Part shown: in pieces, positions 9,645 through 18,569 of the stretch
Layout of the letters: every line of letters begins with the position of its first letter
How positions within the stretch are numbered: position 1 is the stretch's first letter
Source of the DNA: a virus
Reading direction: 5' to 3' (one strand)
Virus record (IMG/VR): IMGVR_UViG_3300005613_000099
Coordinates: 1-48,702 of that record
Length of the DNA: 48,702 nucleotides
Position numbers and translations under genes: made by a program
Notes under the pieces: generated by a model
What the model was told of the DNA's origin: nothing
Seen by the model: the letters and a program-made list of their open reading frames with translations, nothing else
Database searches by the model: none

Positions 9645-10012
9645 TACAAGCCCCCGAATGCCTGATCGACTTCCGCAAGGGTCGTAATTGCCCCTGAATC
9701 AATATCGGCAATAATAGATTCTGCTGCATCAAGCAGGGTGACAGATGCGAGCACTCTTGGATCAGCCTCCAGCGCGTCGAGATAGCCTGTCTCATCTGCC
9801 GTGAGTGGCTTGCCCTTGCCTCGCTTGCCTTGCAGCAGGCTTGCTTTGGTGCGCCGCAATGAGTCGAGAGGGCTTTTTAGTGCCGCCTCTTTGGCTGCTG
9901 CGAGTTGTTCGGCGTGGGCGATTAAGTCGGCTTGTGTGGGTATAGGGAGCACCACAACAACATCAGGATGCTCAGTGATTTCGCCTGTTTGTGAGTTAAT
10001 TTCTCTACGCAT
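9644..10012 (-). CDS. Probable tail-fibre assembly-type protein
   Basis: The 122-residue protein follows the fibre gene directly, and its stop overlaps the holin start. The N-terminus (REINSQTGEITEHPDVVVV) and the helical C-terminal part resemble the small chaperone-like proteins encoded after fibre genes. There is no catalytic motif. GC-rich codons set it apart from the AT-rich head genes. Function is inferred from position. Confidence 0.4.
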   Translation of the reverse strand: MRREINSQTGEITEHPDVVVVLPIPTQADLIAHAEQLAAAKEAALKSPLDSLRRTKASLLQGKRGKGKPLTADETGYLDALEADPRVLASVTLLDAAESIIADIDSGAITTLAEVDQAFGGL

Positions 10013-10017
10013 GATAA

Positions 10018-11427
10018 TTACTCATATTGGATATTGATTTCACCAGCATCGAAAGTGTCTGTGCCGGAAATGGTAGTTATTCTTACTCGATCTAGTTCTG
10101 CGCTTAAAGACTTAGATCCAGACATGGTCGCTTCGCCAGCAAGATTGGAGAACGCTACCCGCCCCGACGCAACCCAGGAAAAGGATGTGGCGTTTTCTAG
10201 TACTAGTATTATAGATCCATGAAGGATATTTCCCGCCCCTGTTGACCTGATTCCGAACCCAGTTGTGTAGCTAGTGCTATTGGTCGCGCCAGCCAAAGTA
10301 TTTCCCGCCCCCAAGTAACCAGTGGCTTCAATGCCGCCGCTATCGCCTAACTGTATCAATGGGGCGTCAGTGCCAGCGGTTGAAACCCCGACAAAATTGA
10401 TCGTTATCTTCTTTGTACCCGATGGTATTGATGTAAAATCAATAGACGTTCCAGAGGTTGAGGCAACAGGTGTGCCGAGGGTTACCCCGGATGGCGCAAC
10501 AACCGCCTCACCACTGGCTAGATTAATATTAAATATCCGCCAATACGTCCCGTCATAAATGGCATCGAACTCAGCCCCGGCATCCAGCGTGATGCTTGCC
10601 GCTCCTTGCACGATGTAGAGCTTCGAGAAACCAGCAGAGGGGGCCGTGTCGTGATTTAACGGGAGCGCACCATCAGCCTTGAAGTGGCGTGTCTCATTCA
10701 GCACACCGTCTGTCATGCCGTTGATTGCGGTCGTGCCGGTTATGTCGTTGAAGTTGCCGTCAGCGAGGAGAACGAGATCGTTAGCCGAGGCGATGTCTGC
10801 GCCTTTTTTGGTGTAGATTGATTTCTGGAACTCGTTGGTGCCTGTCCACGTATTATTATCGCTTAAAGTAGCGCCAGTCTCCAATGCAGCAATCGCTTGT
10901 TTAACCCGTTCGGGAGACATAGATCGTAGAGCAGTTTCAGTCCCCGCTTCCATCTCCGCTTGTGATGCAGCAACTGTGGGGATGTCGGCATTATAAGCCT
11001 GCACATCCGTACCAATCTCAAGATTAACAGTAGCTTTAAAAGTGGCTTCATCAGCATCATCAATTATAGATGCACCAAAAGCACTAATAGTTGTGTTTGC
11101 TGGTAGAGATAGTGTTTTAAGATCAGCATCTACTTCACTGTCCATCAGGGCACCGGCGGCTGTAACATTAGCTGTATCTGTTACATCTGCAAGTGTCTCT
11201 ATCCCCGCAAGTTTAGTTTGCTCTGCGTCAGAGAACTCATTAGTATCTGAGTTGCTTTCATAAAGAGTCTTAATCTCAGCGGCGGTTTGATCAGCCGTAG
11301 CACCCGTCTCAATAGTCGCAAGCTTAGTTTCGGCAGTATCGAGATCGGTTTCTAAAGTTGTAAAGTTAGCATCTAACTCGGAATGAGTAAGAGGCGTACC
11401 TTTGGTTGTTCGTAAAGTAATTGCCAT
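10018..11427 (-). CDS. Tail fibre protein
   Basis: A 469-residue fibre. The N-terminus (TPLTHSELDANFTTLETDLD) is a common phage fibre start. Residues ~40-120 hold repeats of the type TKLAGIE.LADVTDTANV found in long shafts. The C-terminal ~200 residues are beta-rich and presumably form the receptor-binding tip. The DNA for the N-terminal third (11427 to ~11000) is AT-rich like its neighbours, while the rest is clearly GC-richer. This suggests the tip was exchanged by recombination. Confidence 0.8.
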   Translation of the reverse strand: MAITLRTTKGTPLTHSELDANFTTLETDLDTAETKLATIETGATADQTAAEIKTLYESNSDTNEFSDAEQTKLAGIETLADVTDTANVTAAGALMDSEVDADLKTLSLPANTTISAFGASIIDDADEATFKATVNLEIGTDVQAYNADIPTVAASQAEMEAGTETALRSMSPERVKQAIAALETGATLSDNNTWTGTNEFQKSIYTKKGADIASANDLVLLADGNFNDITGTTAINGMTDGVLNETRHFKADGALPLNHDTAPSAGFSKLYIVQGAASITLDAGAEFDAIYDGTYWRIFNINLASGEAVVAPSGVTLGTPVASTSGTSIDFTSIPSGTKKITINFVGVSTAGTDAPLIQLGDSGGIEATGYLGAGNTLAGATNSTSYTTGFGIRSTGAGNILHGSIILVLENATSFSWVASGRVAFSNLAGEATMSGSKSLSAELDRVRITTISGTDTFDAGEINIQYE

Positions 11428-11723
11428 TAGCCTAATTCCACATAAGTGTCTGGTACATATAACCCCGATCCAAGACCATCCCCACCTTCTTCTGCAACAT
11501 AGCGAGTAAGCGCCTCATCCTGTCCATCATCATCACGAACCCAAGGAACGGTCGTATCTTCTGGGCGTACTCTAAAAAAATCTGATGGGTGACGTACCTC
11601 GTAGTCAGCTTTACAGACGTACAATCCATCCCACCTCTTTCTTAGCTTGGAAGCTTTAAACTTAAAGCCACAAACATCACAAAGAGCGTTCCATGTACCT
11701 TTTATTGCTCTGGTATTTTTCAC
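11427..11723 (-). CDS. Zinc-ribbon phage protein
   Basis: The 98-residue protein has CDVCGFKFKASKLRKRWDG, a further Cys, and EVRHPSDFFR. This is a widespread small phage protein with a predicted zinc knuckle. It usually sits among structural genes of podoviruses and siphoviruses. Exact role unknown. It overlaps the start of the fibre gene by one base. Confidence 0.65.
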   Translation of the reverse strand: MKNTRAIKGTWNALCDVCGFKFKASKLRKRWDGLYVCKADYEVRHPSDFFRVRPEDTTVPWVRDDDGQDEALTRYVAEEGGDGLGSGLYVPDTYVELG

Positions 11724-11726
11724 AGG

Positions 11727-12128
11727 TTATACGTTATTACGCTTAGTTATCTCTAAGGTAATCGTACCATGATCTGCTGCACCAAGACCAGTTGTTGATA
11801 TAAGAATATCACCAGTACGGCCTGCACCTGCATTATTCCTGAATCCGCCAAAGTACCCAATCTGAGGGCCATTAAGATTATACTCATAATCTGGCACATT
11901 AAGAATAGGTACATTAGCTGTAGCATCCCAAATTAAATCTGCCGTGAAACCCGTAAGAGCAGTGTGGATACCATCTATACGTATATCAGTACTAGCTGGT
12001 GTATATGAGGAGGCGTCTATCAATACTGTATTAGTTTCTTCACCTGAGCCATCTCCTTCAATATGTATCTTGACAACAAGTTTTCTGCTGCCATCCACAA
12101 TCGTTTGTCGTGTTATTGAGTTTGCCAT
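11727..12128 (-). CDS. Virion-associated protein
   Basis: A 133-residue beta-rich protein (ITRQTIVDGSRKLVVKIHI at the N-terminus, DYEYNLNGPQIGYFGGFRN in the middle). It resembles conserved virion proteins in environmental podoviruses. It lies after a terminator-like hairpin and before the zinc-ribbon and fibre genes. No enzymatic motif. Confidence 0.55.
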   Translation of the reverse strand: MANSITRQTIVDGSRKLVVKIHIEGDGSGEETNTVLIDASSYTPASTDIRIDGIHTALTGFTADLIWDATANVPILNVPDYEYNLNGPQIGYFGGFRNNAGAGRTGDILISTTGLGAADHGTITLEITKRNNV

Positions 12129-12150
12129 GTTTAGTCCTTAAGTATTCCTT

Positions 12151-12174
12151 AACTAAATAACCCCCCGAAGGGGG
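12151..12174 (-). terminator. Rho-independent terminator
   Basis: Read on the minus strand, GCCCCCTTCGGGGGG forms a 5-bp GC hairpin with a short loop, followed by TTATTTAGTT. It sits between the 170-residue virion protein and the next gene. It probably trims transcription after the abundant capsid products. Confidence 0.75.
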
Positions 12175-12184
12175 CTACATACTA

Positions 12185-12697
12185 TTATGTAACGGTAAAG
12201 GTAATACCACCAGCAGCGCCAGATTGTCCAGTTACAAACCAACTAGTGCCATCGGATACTACTTCCACCCAATCACCAACAATAGCTGTATTTGCTACAA
12301 AGTTGATTTTATCTTCATTAGCTGCAAGAACAAGTGTGGAGTTTACATCTGCCATACCTTCAATAACATTATCACCACCATTGGTAGTAATAATATAAGC
12401 AGTAGTAGGTGCAGTACTCACTACGAACTTGTAGTTAAGGCCAGTTGCAGGAGCTGGTAGGGTGGATGTAAACCCGCCAGCAACGTTGAGGAAGAATGTT
12501 TTACCAGATTCAGCAGCGGTAATTACATTAGTTGCAACTACTGCTTCACCTCGCGTAGATACATCAGCAGCGGCATTAATTTCAGCAGCAGTAGCGGTTA
12601 CCGATGTACCGGCAATTTGAAGACCACCACCACCGTTGGCAGTGCCAATCGATACGTTAGAAAAATGTGTATATTTAGTACTTTCGTTTGCAGCCAT
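12185..12697 (-). CDS. Capsid decoration or head-fibre-like protein
   Basis: A 170-residue, Ala/Thr/Gly-rich, beta-rich protein. Residues ~90-165 (TTNGGDNVIEG, INFVANTAIVGDWVEV, DGTSWFVTGQSG) resemble C-terminal domains of phage head fibres and decoration proteins. It is preceded by a structured leader and followed by a terminator, so it may be expressed at a level of its own. The identification is by resemblance only. Confidence 0.5.
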   Translation of the reverse strand: MAANESTKYTHFSNVSIGTANGGGGLQIAGTSVTATAAEINAAADVSTRGEAVVATNVITAAESGKTFFLNVAGGFTSTLPAPATGLNYKFVVSTAPTTAYIITTNGGDNVIEGMADVNSTLVLAANEDKINFVANTAIVGDWVEVVSDGTSWFVTGQSGAAGGITFTVT

Positions 12698-12709
12698 GAT
12701 ATTTACTCC

Positions 12710-12824
12710 CGAGGGTGGCCCCTCGTCAAGCCTCCGATTTTGGAGGTATATAGGTTAAAAGATTAGGGGCGGACTATGGTGATACTCATTTAAGCGCTAG
12801 GAACCTTAACTCTGCGCCCCCTAA
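12710..12824 (-). promoter_or_regulatory. Structured leader with three hairpins
   Basis: The 139-base gap between the LAGLIDADG gene and the 170-residue virion gene holds three inverted repeats: 12710-12725 (CGAGGG/CCCTCG), 12731-12746 (CCTCC/GGAGG) and a long-range pair 12763-12771 with 12815-12824 (TTAGGGGCG/CGCCCCCTAA). On the minus strand they form the leader of the virion gene. They could be a processing site, an attenuator or the remains of the endonuclease's insertion target. Confidence 0.5.
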
Positions 12825-12836
12825 AAAGTTTATTAG

Positions 12837-13307
12837 TTATGCGACAATTTTATCAGATTGCTTACCCAATTTAGAAGATGTTTTTAACCCTTTTAACAGG
12901 TGATAAAACTCCTCTTGTTTTGTATAATCAATTTCTTCCATATTGCGCCAATGTTTCTTAGTTGTCTCTTGGAACTTAATAGCAGCTTCAGCTTGATCCT
13001 TTTTAACCATCATATATGGTAATATAGCTTTTAATATTCTAACAGCCTTCTTACCATTTACTTGCCATTTGAGGCGATCACTACAATTAGGACGATTATC
13101 GCTATTCTGTCTAATCTTTTCTCCCTCTCCTGTAATTTCCTTACAGGTGGGGGCCATAATTGCATCAGTACTTTCCACAGTCACCCTTAATATGAAATTA
13201 ACAGTTCGTTCTCTATCTTTACGAGCTTGTCGCATAATAAAGATAGATCCCTCACCATCAATAATTCCGGCCAACCATGCAGCTTCTGCTATTGTCATAT
13301 TCTTCAT
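12837..13307 (-). CDS. LAGLIDADG homing endonuclease
   Basis: The 156-residue protein has the diagnostic LAGIIDGEGSI motif near residues 12-22, where the acidic residue binds the catalytic metal. A basic beta-sheet region and a weaker second half follow. These enzymes cut a specific site and spread their own gene. It lies free-standing directly after the major capsid gene, which is itself intact, with a good ribosome site (AGGAGAATGAA) before the ATG. No intron core was recognised around it. Confidence 0.85.
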   Translation of the reverse strand: MKNMTIAEAAWLAGIIDGEGSIFIMRQARKDRERTVNFILRVTVESTDAIMAPTCKEITGEGEKIRQNSDNRPNCSDRLKWQVNGKKAVRILKAILPYMMVKKDQAEAAIKFQETTKKHWRNMEEIDYTKQEEFYHLLKGLKTSSKLGKQSDKIVA

Positions 13308-13358
13308 TTCATTCTCCTACTTCAAATTCGGATTAATTACTCAACAGTTCATTGGTGC

Positions 13359-14261
13359 CTACGCAGGCGATGAACCAAAGATACCTCTCGGGTCAGTCCA
13401 CCCGAAACTATAACGGCCAGTAGCCTTATACTTCAGGTTATCAGTATCAAAATCATTATCGTCCGTAAAGGCATCGGCCTTACGTTCGAAATGTTTCATA
13501 CCGTCAGGACAATTAGTTCGGATGAACCAGTTGTTTGAATCCGTCAAGTAATGATTCATCTTGATACCATCAGGGAAACGACCCGTCAGTACAGCCTTAT
13601 CGTTATCAGCAGTTCCCGGACGCATGGTACTGTTCAGGATGCGGTCTGCTTCAAATTGCAGATCTACTGGGATAACAAGACACTGTGGTTGGATAGCGAT
13701 CTTAAGACCACGATCATTCTCCAACTTACCAATGTCGATAAGAGCCTGCTCAACTGATGCTTCAGACAAGTCAGCAGCAGTTGTCAGACGGTTGCTATAC
13801 GTACCACCAGATACGTTGGCATGAGTCGTAGACAGCATAGTACTGCCATCACCACCAGTATAACCAGCCGTTTCAGCACGGTTATAAACATTAGCAGCCA
13901 CGATTTCCTTGGTCTGACGCATGGAGAAAGCAAGTGCCTGAGCACGCTTCTTGCCAATTACATCGTACAGGTCATCTTCAATCATTTCCTCAGTAATAAC
14001 AAACCCAAGACCATAATTGATATGCTGATAACGGGTAGTGAAACCCTGTGTAGCCGTATCGTAAGCAACAGCACCGCCCTCTGGCTTGACAGCAGCCAAA
14101 CCGAACATGCTAGTACCTACATCTTCCTCGAAGGCTTTACGGGAGGTTTCTGTATCAAACAGGTGTACATATTCTTCCATATGCTTGTCATATGCTTCAC
14201 CGTACCAAGCGTTGACACCAACCTGTAGCGCCTTTGCAAAATTACCACTATTAATAGGCAT
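13359..14261 (-). CDS. Major capsid protein (Mu gpT-like type)
   Basis: A 300-residue protein. NAWYGEAYDKHMEEYV near the N-terminus, the region with TRYQHINYGLGFVITEEMIEDD, and the end RYSFGWTDPRGIFGS are typical of the major capsid family related to the Mu-like head subunit (HK97-type fold). It lies downstream of scaffold and minor head genes. Complete at both ends, so the endonuclease gene after it did not interrupt it. Confidence 0.85.
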   Translation of the reverse strand: MPINSGNFAKALQVGVNAWYGEAYDKHMEEYVHLFDTETSRKAFEEDVGTSMFGLAAVKPEGGAVAYDTATQGFTTRYQHINYGLGFVITEEMIEDDLYDVIGKKRAQALAFSMRQTKEIVAANVYNRAETAGYTGGDGSTMLSTTHANVSGGTYSNRLTTAADLSEASVEQALIDIGKLENDRGLKIAIQPQCLVIPVDLQFEADRILNSTMRPGTADNDKAVLTGRFPDGIKMNHYLTDSNNWFIRTNCPDGMKHFERKADAFTDDNDFDTDNLKYKATGRYSFGWTDPRGIFGSSPA

Positions 14262-14273
14262 TAGTTATTCTCC

Positions 14274-14837
14274 TTAATCAAATGCTGTTTCGGTCTGAGT
14301 TACCTGTACCCAATAACGAGTATTCGTAAGAGTACTATCGTTATCCAAGTAGTCAGGAATCTCTACAACCATAAAGTCAGCGTTAGTGCTGGTGCCTACT
14401 TCCTGAAGCGAACGACCAGTAGTAGCACTACCAGCAGTTGCAACCAAGTCGCAGTTATCACCAACAGCCAGATCCAAGTCTGCATTAGATTGGACTTCAA
14501 AAACCATATCACGAGCCGGTACGTAAAATACTACGTAGTCGGTATGCGTAGATGCAGAGTCATCGTAATATATCTGATTAAGGTTTTCAGGATTAACAAG
14601 TGCAGAGCCGATAGAACCAGTCTGACTGTCTTTCTTACCAAAACCTACTGCAACGCCAAGAATAGCGGCGTCATTTGTTGCTGCAACGGCAGCAAGACCG
14701 GACTCAAGGTTAAGCAAGTCACCAACAAAAATGTCGGCTCCATCAGCTACACCAATAGCACGGACTTGACCCGAAACAGGAGCACCAGAAGTGTGCTTGA
14801 TAGGGGTAAAACCCCTAGGGCGATCTGGATTAGCCAT
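14274..14837 (-). CDS. Head decoration / minor capsid protein
   Basis: The 187-residue protein has an N-terminal RPRGFTPIKHTSGAPVSGQV and a beta-rich body typical of proteins encoded just before the major capsid gene in this phage type. A capsid-associated role is inferred from family resemblance and position. A clear ribosome site precedes the ATG at 14837. Confidence 0.6.
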   Translation of the reverse strand: MANPDRPRGFTPIKHTSGAPVSGQVRAIGVADGADIFVGDLLNLESGLAAVAATNDAAILGVAVGFGKKDSQTGSIGSALVNPENLNQIYYDDSASTHTDYVVFYVPARDMVFEVQSNADLDLAVGDNCDLVATAGSATTGRSLQEVGTSTNADFMVVEIPDYLDNDSTLTNTRYWVQVTQTETAFD

Positions 14838-14891
14838 ATTTATATCTCCAAAATAAATTAAATTCCCTCAATAATGGAGATACTAGGCAAG

Positions 14892-15296
14892 TTATGAAAT
14901 TTTAACGCTACCATAAGTACCATCTTTACCACTATTAAGAGTTCGTTTCATATCAGCCTCATTCTCATCAATAGCACGGTTTGCAGCAGCTCGATCTTCT
15001 TCATAGAATTCTTTTGAAATCCTCATCAGATAAGCAGTTGTACCACCACCAACTCCTTTGGATACCATAGAAGAAATATCTGAAGTACTATCCACAGATT
15101 TATCCCCTACTGCCAGATCTTCTTGTACAAACTCGTAGCCACCTTTTAGGAACAGGTCGATACGTCCTTGAGTATCATTTACCCAACGGTAAACAAATGC
15201 CTCATCTGTGTTTGCGACAGTCATCACATCTCGTCTTCCACTTACTGGGGTACGTACTGGGCGATTACTACCACGACTTTTAGCTCTAGTTGCCAT
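14892..15296 (-). CDS. Conserved head-region protein
   Basis: A 134-residue protein with a basic N-terminus (RAKSRGSNRPVRTPVSGRRD), a block WVNDTQGRIDLFLKGGYEFV and a motif SKGVGGGTTAYLMRISKEFY. I chose ATG 15296, which has an AGAGGAAAG site 8 bases upstream, over a GTG six bases earlier. It lies between scaffold and minor capsid genes and is probably a head component. Function unknown. Confidence 0.6.
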   Translation of the reverse strand: MATRAKSRGSNRPVRTPVSGRRDVMTVANTDEAFVYRWVNDTQGRIDLFLKGGYEFVQEDLAVGDKSVDSTSDISSMVSKGVGGGTTAYLMRISKEFYEEDRAAANRAIDENEADMKRTLNSGKDGTYGSVKIS

Positions 15297-15340
15297 TTTC
15301 ACTTTCCTCTCTTTTAATGTATCTGTCTTTACAGATGGTA

Positions 15341-16171
15341 CTAACCTTCACCATTCATAGCGAAGTATTCTTTAAGGTATTGCTCTTCTGTCATCTTTGT
15401 AGTACGAAGAATAGTTTTCATAACACTACGCGCTTCTGGTGACAAATCTTTTACACTGTGCTTACCTTTCCTAGCCTTTCGCGGTACACCTTTACCGGGT
15501 TCTACTGCTGCTGGCTTCTTTCGGTTTTCGTTCTCGAACTTATCATTAAAGGTACGTTTGATATGTTTTGAAACTGCCTCGTAGACTTCATCACGAGTCT
15601 TCTTAGGATTTTTAGCCCAATAAACTTCCCCGTAAATATCAGCCTCTTCGCGTAGTTCCTTATCGTTTTGATACCAAGAGTTCTCGACTACCCATTGTTC
15701 AAAGTCTTCGTTAGTCTTGTATTCAGCTTTTTCTGCTTTATGTCTTTCTCGCTCTTCAGCAAGCTGTTCGTCAATTTCAATCACCCTTTCATGATCGCCA
15801 TCATCAAGAGCATCTTTCTTTTGGGACTTTAGCTCTTGAATTACTTTCTTGCGTTCATCTGCCCGGATACTATCCTGATACTTAGCAATATTATCAATAT
15901 CACCACGTAACTGTTTATTCTGACGTTTAAGGGAATGAAGATCATCATAGAGTGCTTTTCGATCTACGAACTCTTCTGGACTTAAATTCCTCTTTCCTTC
16001 TACACCATCTGGGTTCCAACCCATCTCGATAGCTTTTTGCTCTATTTCTGAGTACTCTGGAGTCTCATCACCTTCTTGCTCGGCATCTTCAAAGACCTCA
16101 TCTTCGGCAGTATCACTCTCTAACGCTGCTTGTAGGTCTTCTTTAGTTGGCACTTCTGCTTCTTCAGCCAT
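15341..16171 (-). CDS. Scaffolding protein
   Basis: The 276-residue protein is acidic at the N-terminus (residues 1-45), has a coiled-coil centre (residues ~80-150) and a basic C-terminal part (KARKGKHSVK). This is the usual make-up of phage scaffolds, whose basic C-terminal helix binds the coat. It lies between GroES/portal and capsid genes and overlaps the GroES stop by one base. Confidence 0.75.
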   Translation of the reverse strand: MAEEAEVPTKEDLQAALESDTAEDEVFEDAEQEGDETPEYSEIEQKAIEMGWNPDGVEGKRNLSPEEFVDRKALYDDLHSLKRQNKQLRGDIDNIAKYQDSIRADERKKVIQELKSQKKDALDDGDHERVIEIDEQLAEERERHKAEKAEYKTNEDFEQWVVENSWYQNDKELREEADIYGEVYWAKNPKKTRDEVYEAVSKHIKRTFNDKFENENRKKPAAVEPGKGVPRKARKGKHSVKDLSPEARSVMKTILRTTKMTEEQYLKEYFAMNGEG

Positions 16172-16494
16172 TATTTACTCTCCTCTTCATGCACTATTGC
16201 TATAACATCTTCGTCATTGCAAACGATATAATCTTCTTTACCGTCTGTAACTACCTTTCCTGAGTACTTGGCATAGTAGACTTTATCTCCTACCTTAGCC
16301 CAAGGTTGTCCATCATCAAAGGCTTTCCAAGCATTAGGGCCAATACCTTTAATAAAGCCAATAACTGTTGCTGCTCGTTCCCGCTTCCAATCATCACCTA
16401 TATCTAACTTAAACCCTTTCAAAGCCCCGTCATCAATCTCTTCTTCAAAATGTTCAGGCTCAATAAGTACTCTATGTCCTACAACTTCAAGCAT
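16171..16494 (-). CDS. GroES-like co-chaperonin
   Basis: A 107-residue protein with the Cpn10 pattern: MLEVVGHRVLIEPEHFEEE at the N-terminus, ATVIGFIKGIGPNAW in the middle, then VGDKVYYAKYSGKVV and VCNDEDVIAIV at the end. GroES closes the GroEL cage. Phage versions such as T4 gp31 adapt host GroEL for capsid folding. I chose ATG 16494, preceded by AGAGGA with 8 bases spacing, because it puts the conserved start right. The gene lies between portal and scaffold, fitting a role in head assembly. Confidence 0.8.
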   Translation of the reverse strand: MLEVVGHRVLIEPEHFEEEIDDGALKGFKLDIGDDWKRERAATVIGFIKGIGPNAWKAFDDGQPWAKVGDKVYYAKYSGKVVTDGKEDYIVCNDEDVIAIVHEEESK

Positions 16495-16714
16495 CTTTGT
16501 TATCCTCTGATGGATCTTCATACTCAATAGAAAGCAGTTGCTCTAAGCCTTCTAACATTCCTTCACACCGGGCTGCACTGATTGAATCTCCATTCCGTGC
16601 GTACCCTCGCAAAGCGTTCATATAATCAGAACGGTATTCCTCAAGTAGTTCTAGTACATACTCTGTAACAGCATTACTTTTCCATTGCTGGTACTGCTCT
16701 TTGGTTATTTCCAT
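16487..16714 (-). CDS. Small head-region protein
   Basis: A 75-residue helical acidic protein (EYVLELLEEYRSDYMNALRG). It overlaps the portal gene by 41 bases and the GroES-like gene by 8. Ribosome site GAGGAG lies within the portal gene. Similar small helical proteins follow portal genes in related podoviruses; role unknown. Confidence 0.6.
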   Translation of the reverse strand: MEITKEQYQQWKSNAVTEYVLELLEEYRSDYMNALRGYARNGDSISAARCEGMLEGLEQLLSIEYEDPSEDNKDA

Positions 16715-18566
16715 TACTCATCTCCTCTACGGATTGCTTTGCCTCTTCAAAGGCTCTGTTAGCACTGTCTATTGCAGTGAATTCTTTCACATCAGCTACT
16801 TTAGCTTCAATTTCGATCTTAGCCCAAGCACGGTCTGATTCGTCGATTGCTTTCATCCGCTCTAGTTCAAACTGTTCATTGGGCTGTGGTTGTGGCATTT
16901 GCATCAGTTCTTGTATATTTGGCTGGTCTTGTGCTTCCAAGATGCGACCTGTTACTACCTGCGCATTTACCGTACCAAGATTTACCAGTTCAAGCAGTGC
17001 TTGTGCTTTCATGAGTTTCTGAGACTCTGATGCAACATTAGGGTCTGCCTGTGGCTGTACGTTGGTTACATCTTTGCTATAGTCCTGCTGAAATATCTCC
17101 ATAGCACCTTCTTGACCAATATCTAGTACTTGAAAATAAGATTCAGGTGGTAGATAGATACGATTAAGACGGTATAACTTCTTAAATTCTTTCTTTAGGC
17201 TGCGGTGCATACGTTTGTATATTGAACTGAAGACCTTGAGGCCCTGCTCAATAACAGCCATAGTTGTAGTAGCTGGCTGATTCTGTCCCGGATTCTCCCC
17301 AGTAAGGATGTCTGTTACAGACCCAAGCTTATTAGCACTGTCAATCATCATAGAAAGCAAACTAAACAATACTTGACTAGGATCTTTAGTTGGAAGTGGT
17401 ACAATACCTTTACGTAGATCATCTGCTGTTGAATTAACAGTCTTCCACTCCCCAAGTCCAAAGGCTTTCTTACCACCTTTGATTCGTATGCCTTTAGAGA
17501 TAAACCCTGCATTAAGGTTATTAAGCGTACCAGAATCTACCAATTGGTTGATAAGGGTATTGATAGTATTGTTAATAGGGCCAAGCAATGTACCGAAACC
17601 AATATCGTAAAACCCACCATCTGGATTAGGCACAAAAGAGTATTTAGTAAAGTATTCTACAGCAGGGATACGAATAATCGTACCATCTGCCTTCATCTGT
17701 ACATCTTCGTCATCCCACCGAGCAGCAATACGTACAGGTTCTTCAGTTTCCAAGTTTACTGTAACAATGTAAGGCTCTGCATAACCATCATCATCTAGGT
17801 CAAGATAACAATGCTGCTCAAGGAACACATAAGGATTAGAATCATCTGTCGTTGAAGGAGCATTAATACCGCTACGATCATTCTCGCCATCATCAACTGT
17901 TTTTGTAGAAGTCTCTAAATCAGTTTCAATATAAAACTCTGTAGCAACACGTTCATATACATCATTTTCAGACAGTTCTAATACATGTGTCTTACGAGAA
18001 GCTGTCTCTAAGTCCTTTGTCCAGTAGTTTACTACGAAATCTTTGGGGTAGATTAGCTCACTAATGTTGTGGCCGACTGTAGGACTGAAATAAGTTTTCT
18101 TAAATACAGAACCTACGATGGGGAGGATAACACAGAGCTTATCCATGTCTTCTTCCCAGTTTTCCATCTCCTCTAGGACTTGATAAGACATGTGCTTTCC
18201 TACACGGATAGCAGCATTATGCTTCTCACCCGTAGGGTCAAAACCACTTACCTTGGCCTTTACAACTTGTGTACCCGAGATAAGAGCAGGGTACGCTCTA
18301 CTTGAGAACTGAAGTGCAGCAGTAGTAAGGATAGGATACTTTACGTTTGAAGCACCATCCCAAGGAAAACTCTTGTGTTCTACCGTCTGCATAGCTAGAT
18401 TCATACTCTGGTCAAAACGGTCTTCCCACTCTGAACGAGACTTTAGATCTTCTTTGTAGTCTTCTACAACTTTTGTCCCTATCTTCCGAAGAGTATCCTC
18501 GTCAAGCTCCTCCGCAATATTATCGAGAGCTTGTATCTCTTCAAAACTTAGTCCCGTTTCATACAT
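16674..18566 (-). CDS. Portal protein
   Basis: A 630-residue protein. Features seen in P22-like podovirus portals include FPWDGASNVKYPILTTAALQFSSRAYPAL near residues 80-110, IVGSVFKKTYFSPTVGHN, DIGFGTLLGPINNTINTLINQ in the middle, and TGENPGQNQPATTTMAVIEQG. The C-terminal 130 residues are Gln-rich and helical. The portal forms the DNA entry ring and docks the terminase encoded upstream. Confidence 0.85.
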   Translation of the reverse strand: MYETGLSFEEIQALDNIAEELDEDTLRKIGTKVVEDYKEDLKSRSEWEDRFDQSMNLAMQTVEHKSFPWDGASNVKYPILTTAALQFSSRAYPALISGTQVVKAKVSGFDPTGEKHNAAIRVGKHMSYQVLEEMENWEEDMDKLCVILPIVGSVFKKTYFSPTVGHNISELIYPKDFVVNYWTKDLETASRKTHVLELSENDVYERVATEFYIETDLETSTKTVDDGENDRSGINAPSTTDDSNPYVFLEQHCYLDLDDDGYAEPYIVTVNLETEEPVRIAARWDDEDVQMKADGTIIRIPAVEYFTKYSFVPNPDGGFYDIGFGTLLGPINNTINTLINQLVDSGTLNNLNAGFISKGIRIKGGKKAFGLGEWKTVNSTADDLRKGIVPLPTKDPSQVLFSLLSMMIDSANKLGSVTDILTGENPGQNQPATTTMAVIEQGLKVFSSIYKRMHRSLKKEFKKLYRLNRIYLPPESYFQVLDIGQEGAMEIFQQDYSKDVTNVQPQADPNVASESQKLMKAQALLELVNLGTVNAQVVTGRILEAQDQPNIQELMQMPQPQPNEQFELERMKAIDESDRAWAKIEIEAKVADVKEFTAIDSANRAFEEAKQSVEEMSNGNNQRAVPAMEK

Positions 18567-18569
18567 AAA

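Noticed and set aside
9463-9795. Minus-strand 110-residue frame across the holin and assembly genes
   Set aside because: It is an out-of-phase shadow of two genes that have recognisable features and fitting overlaps.
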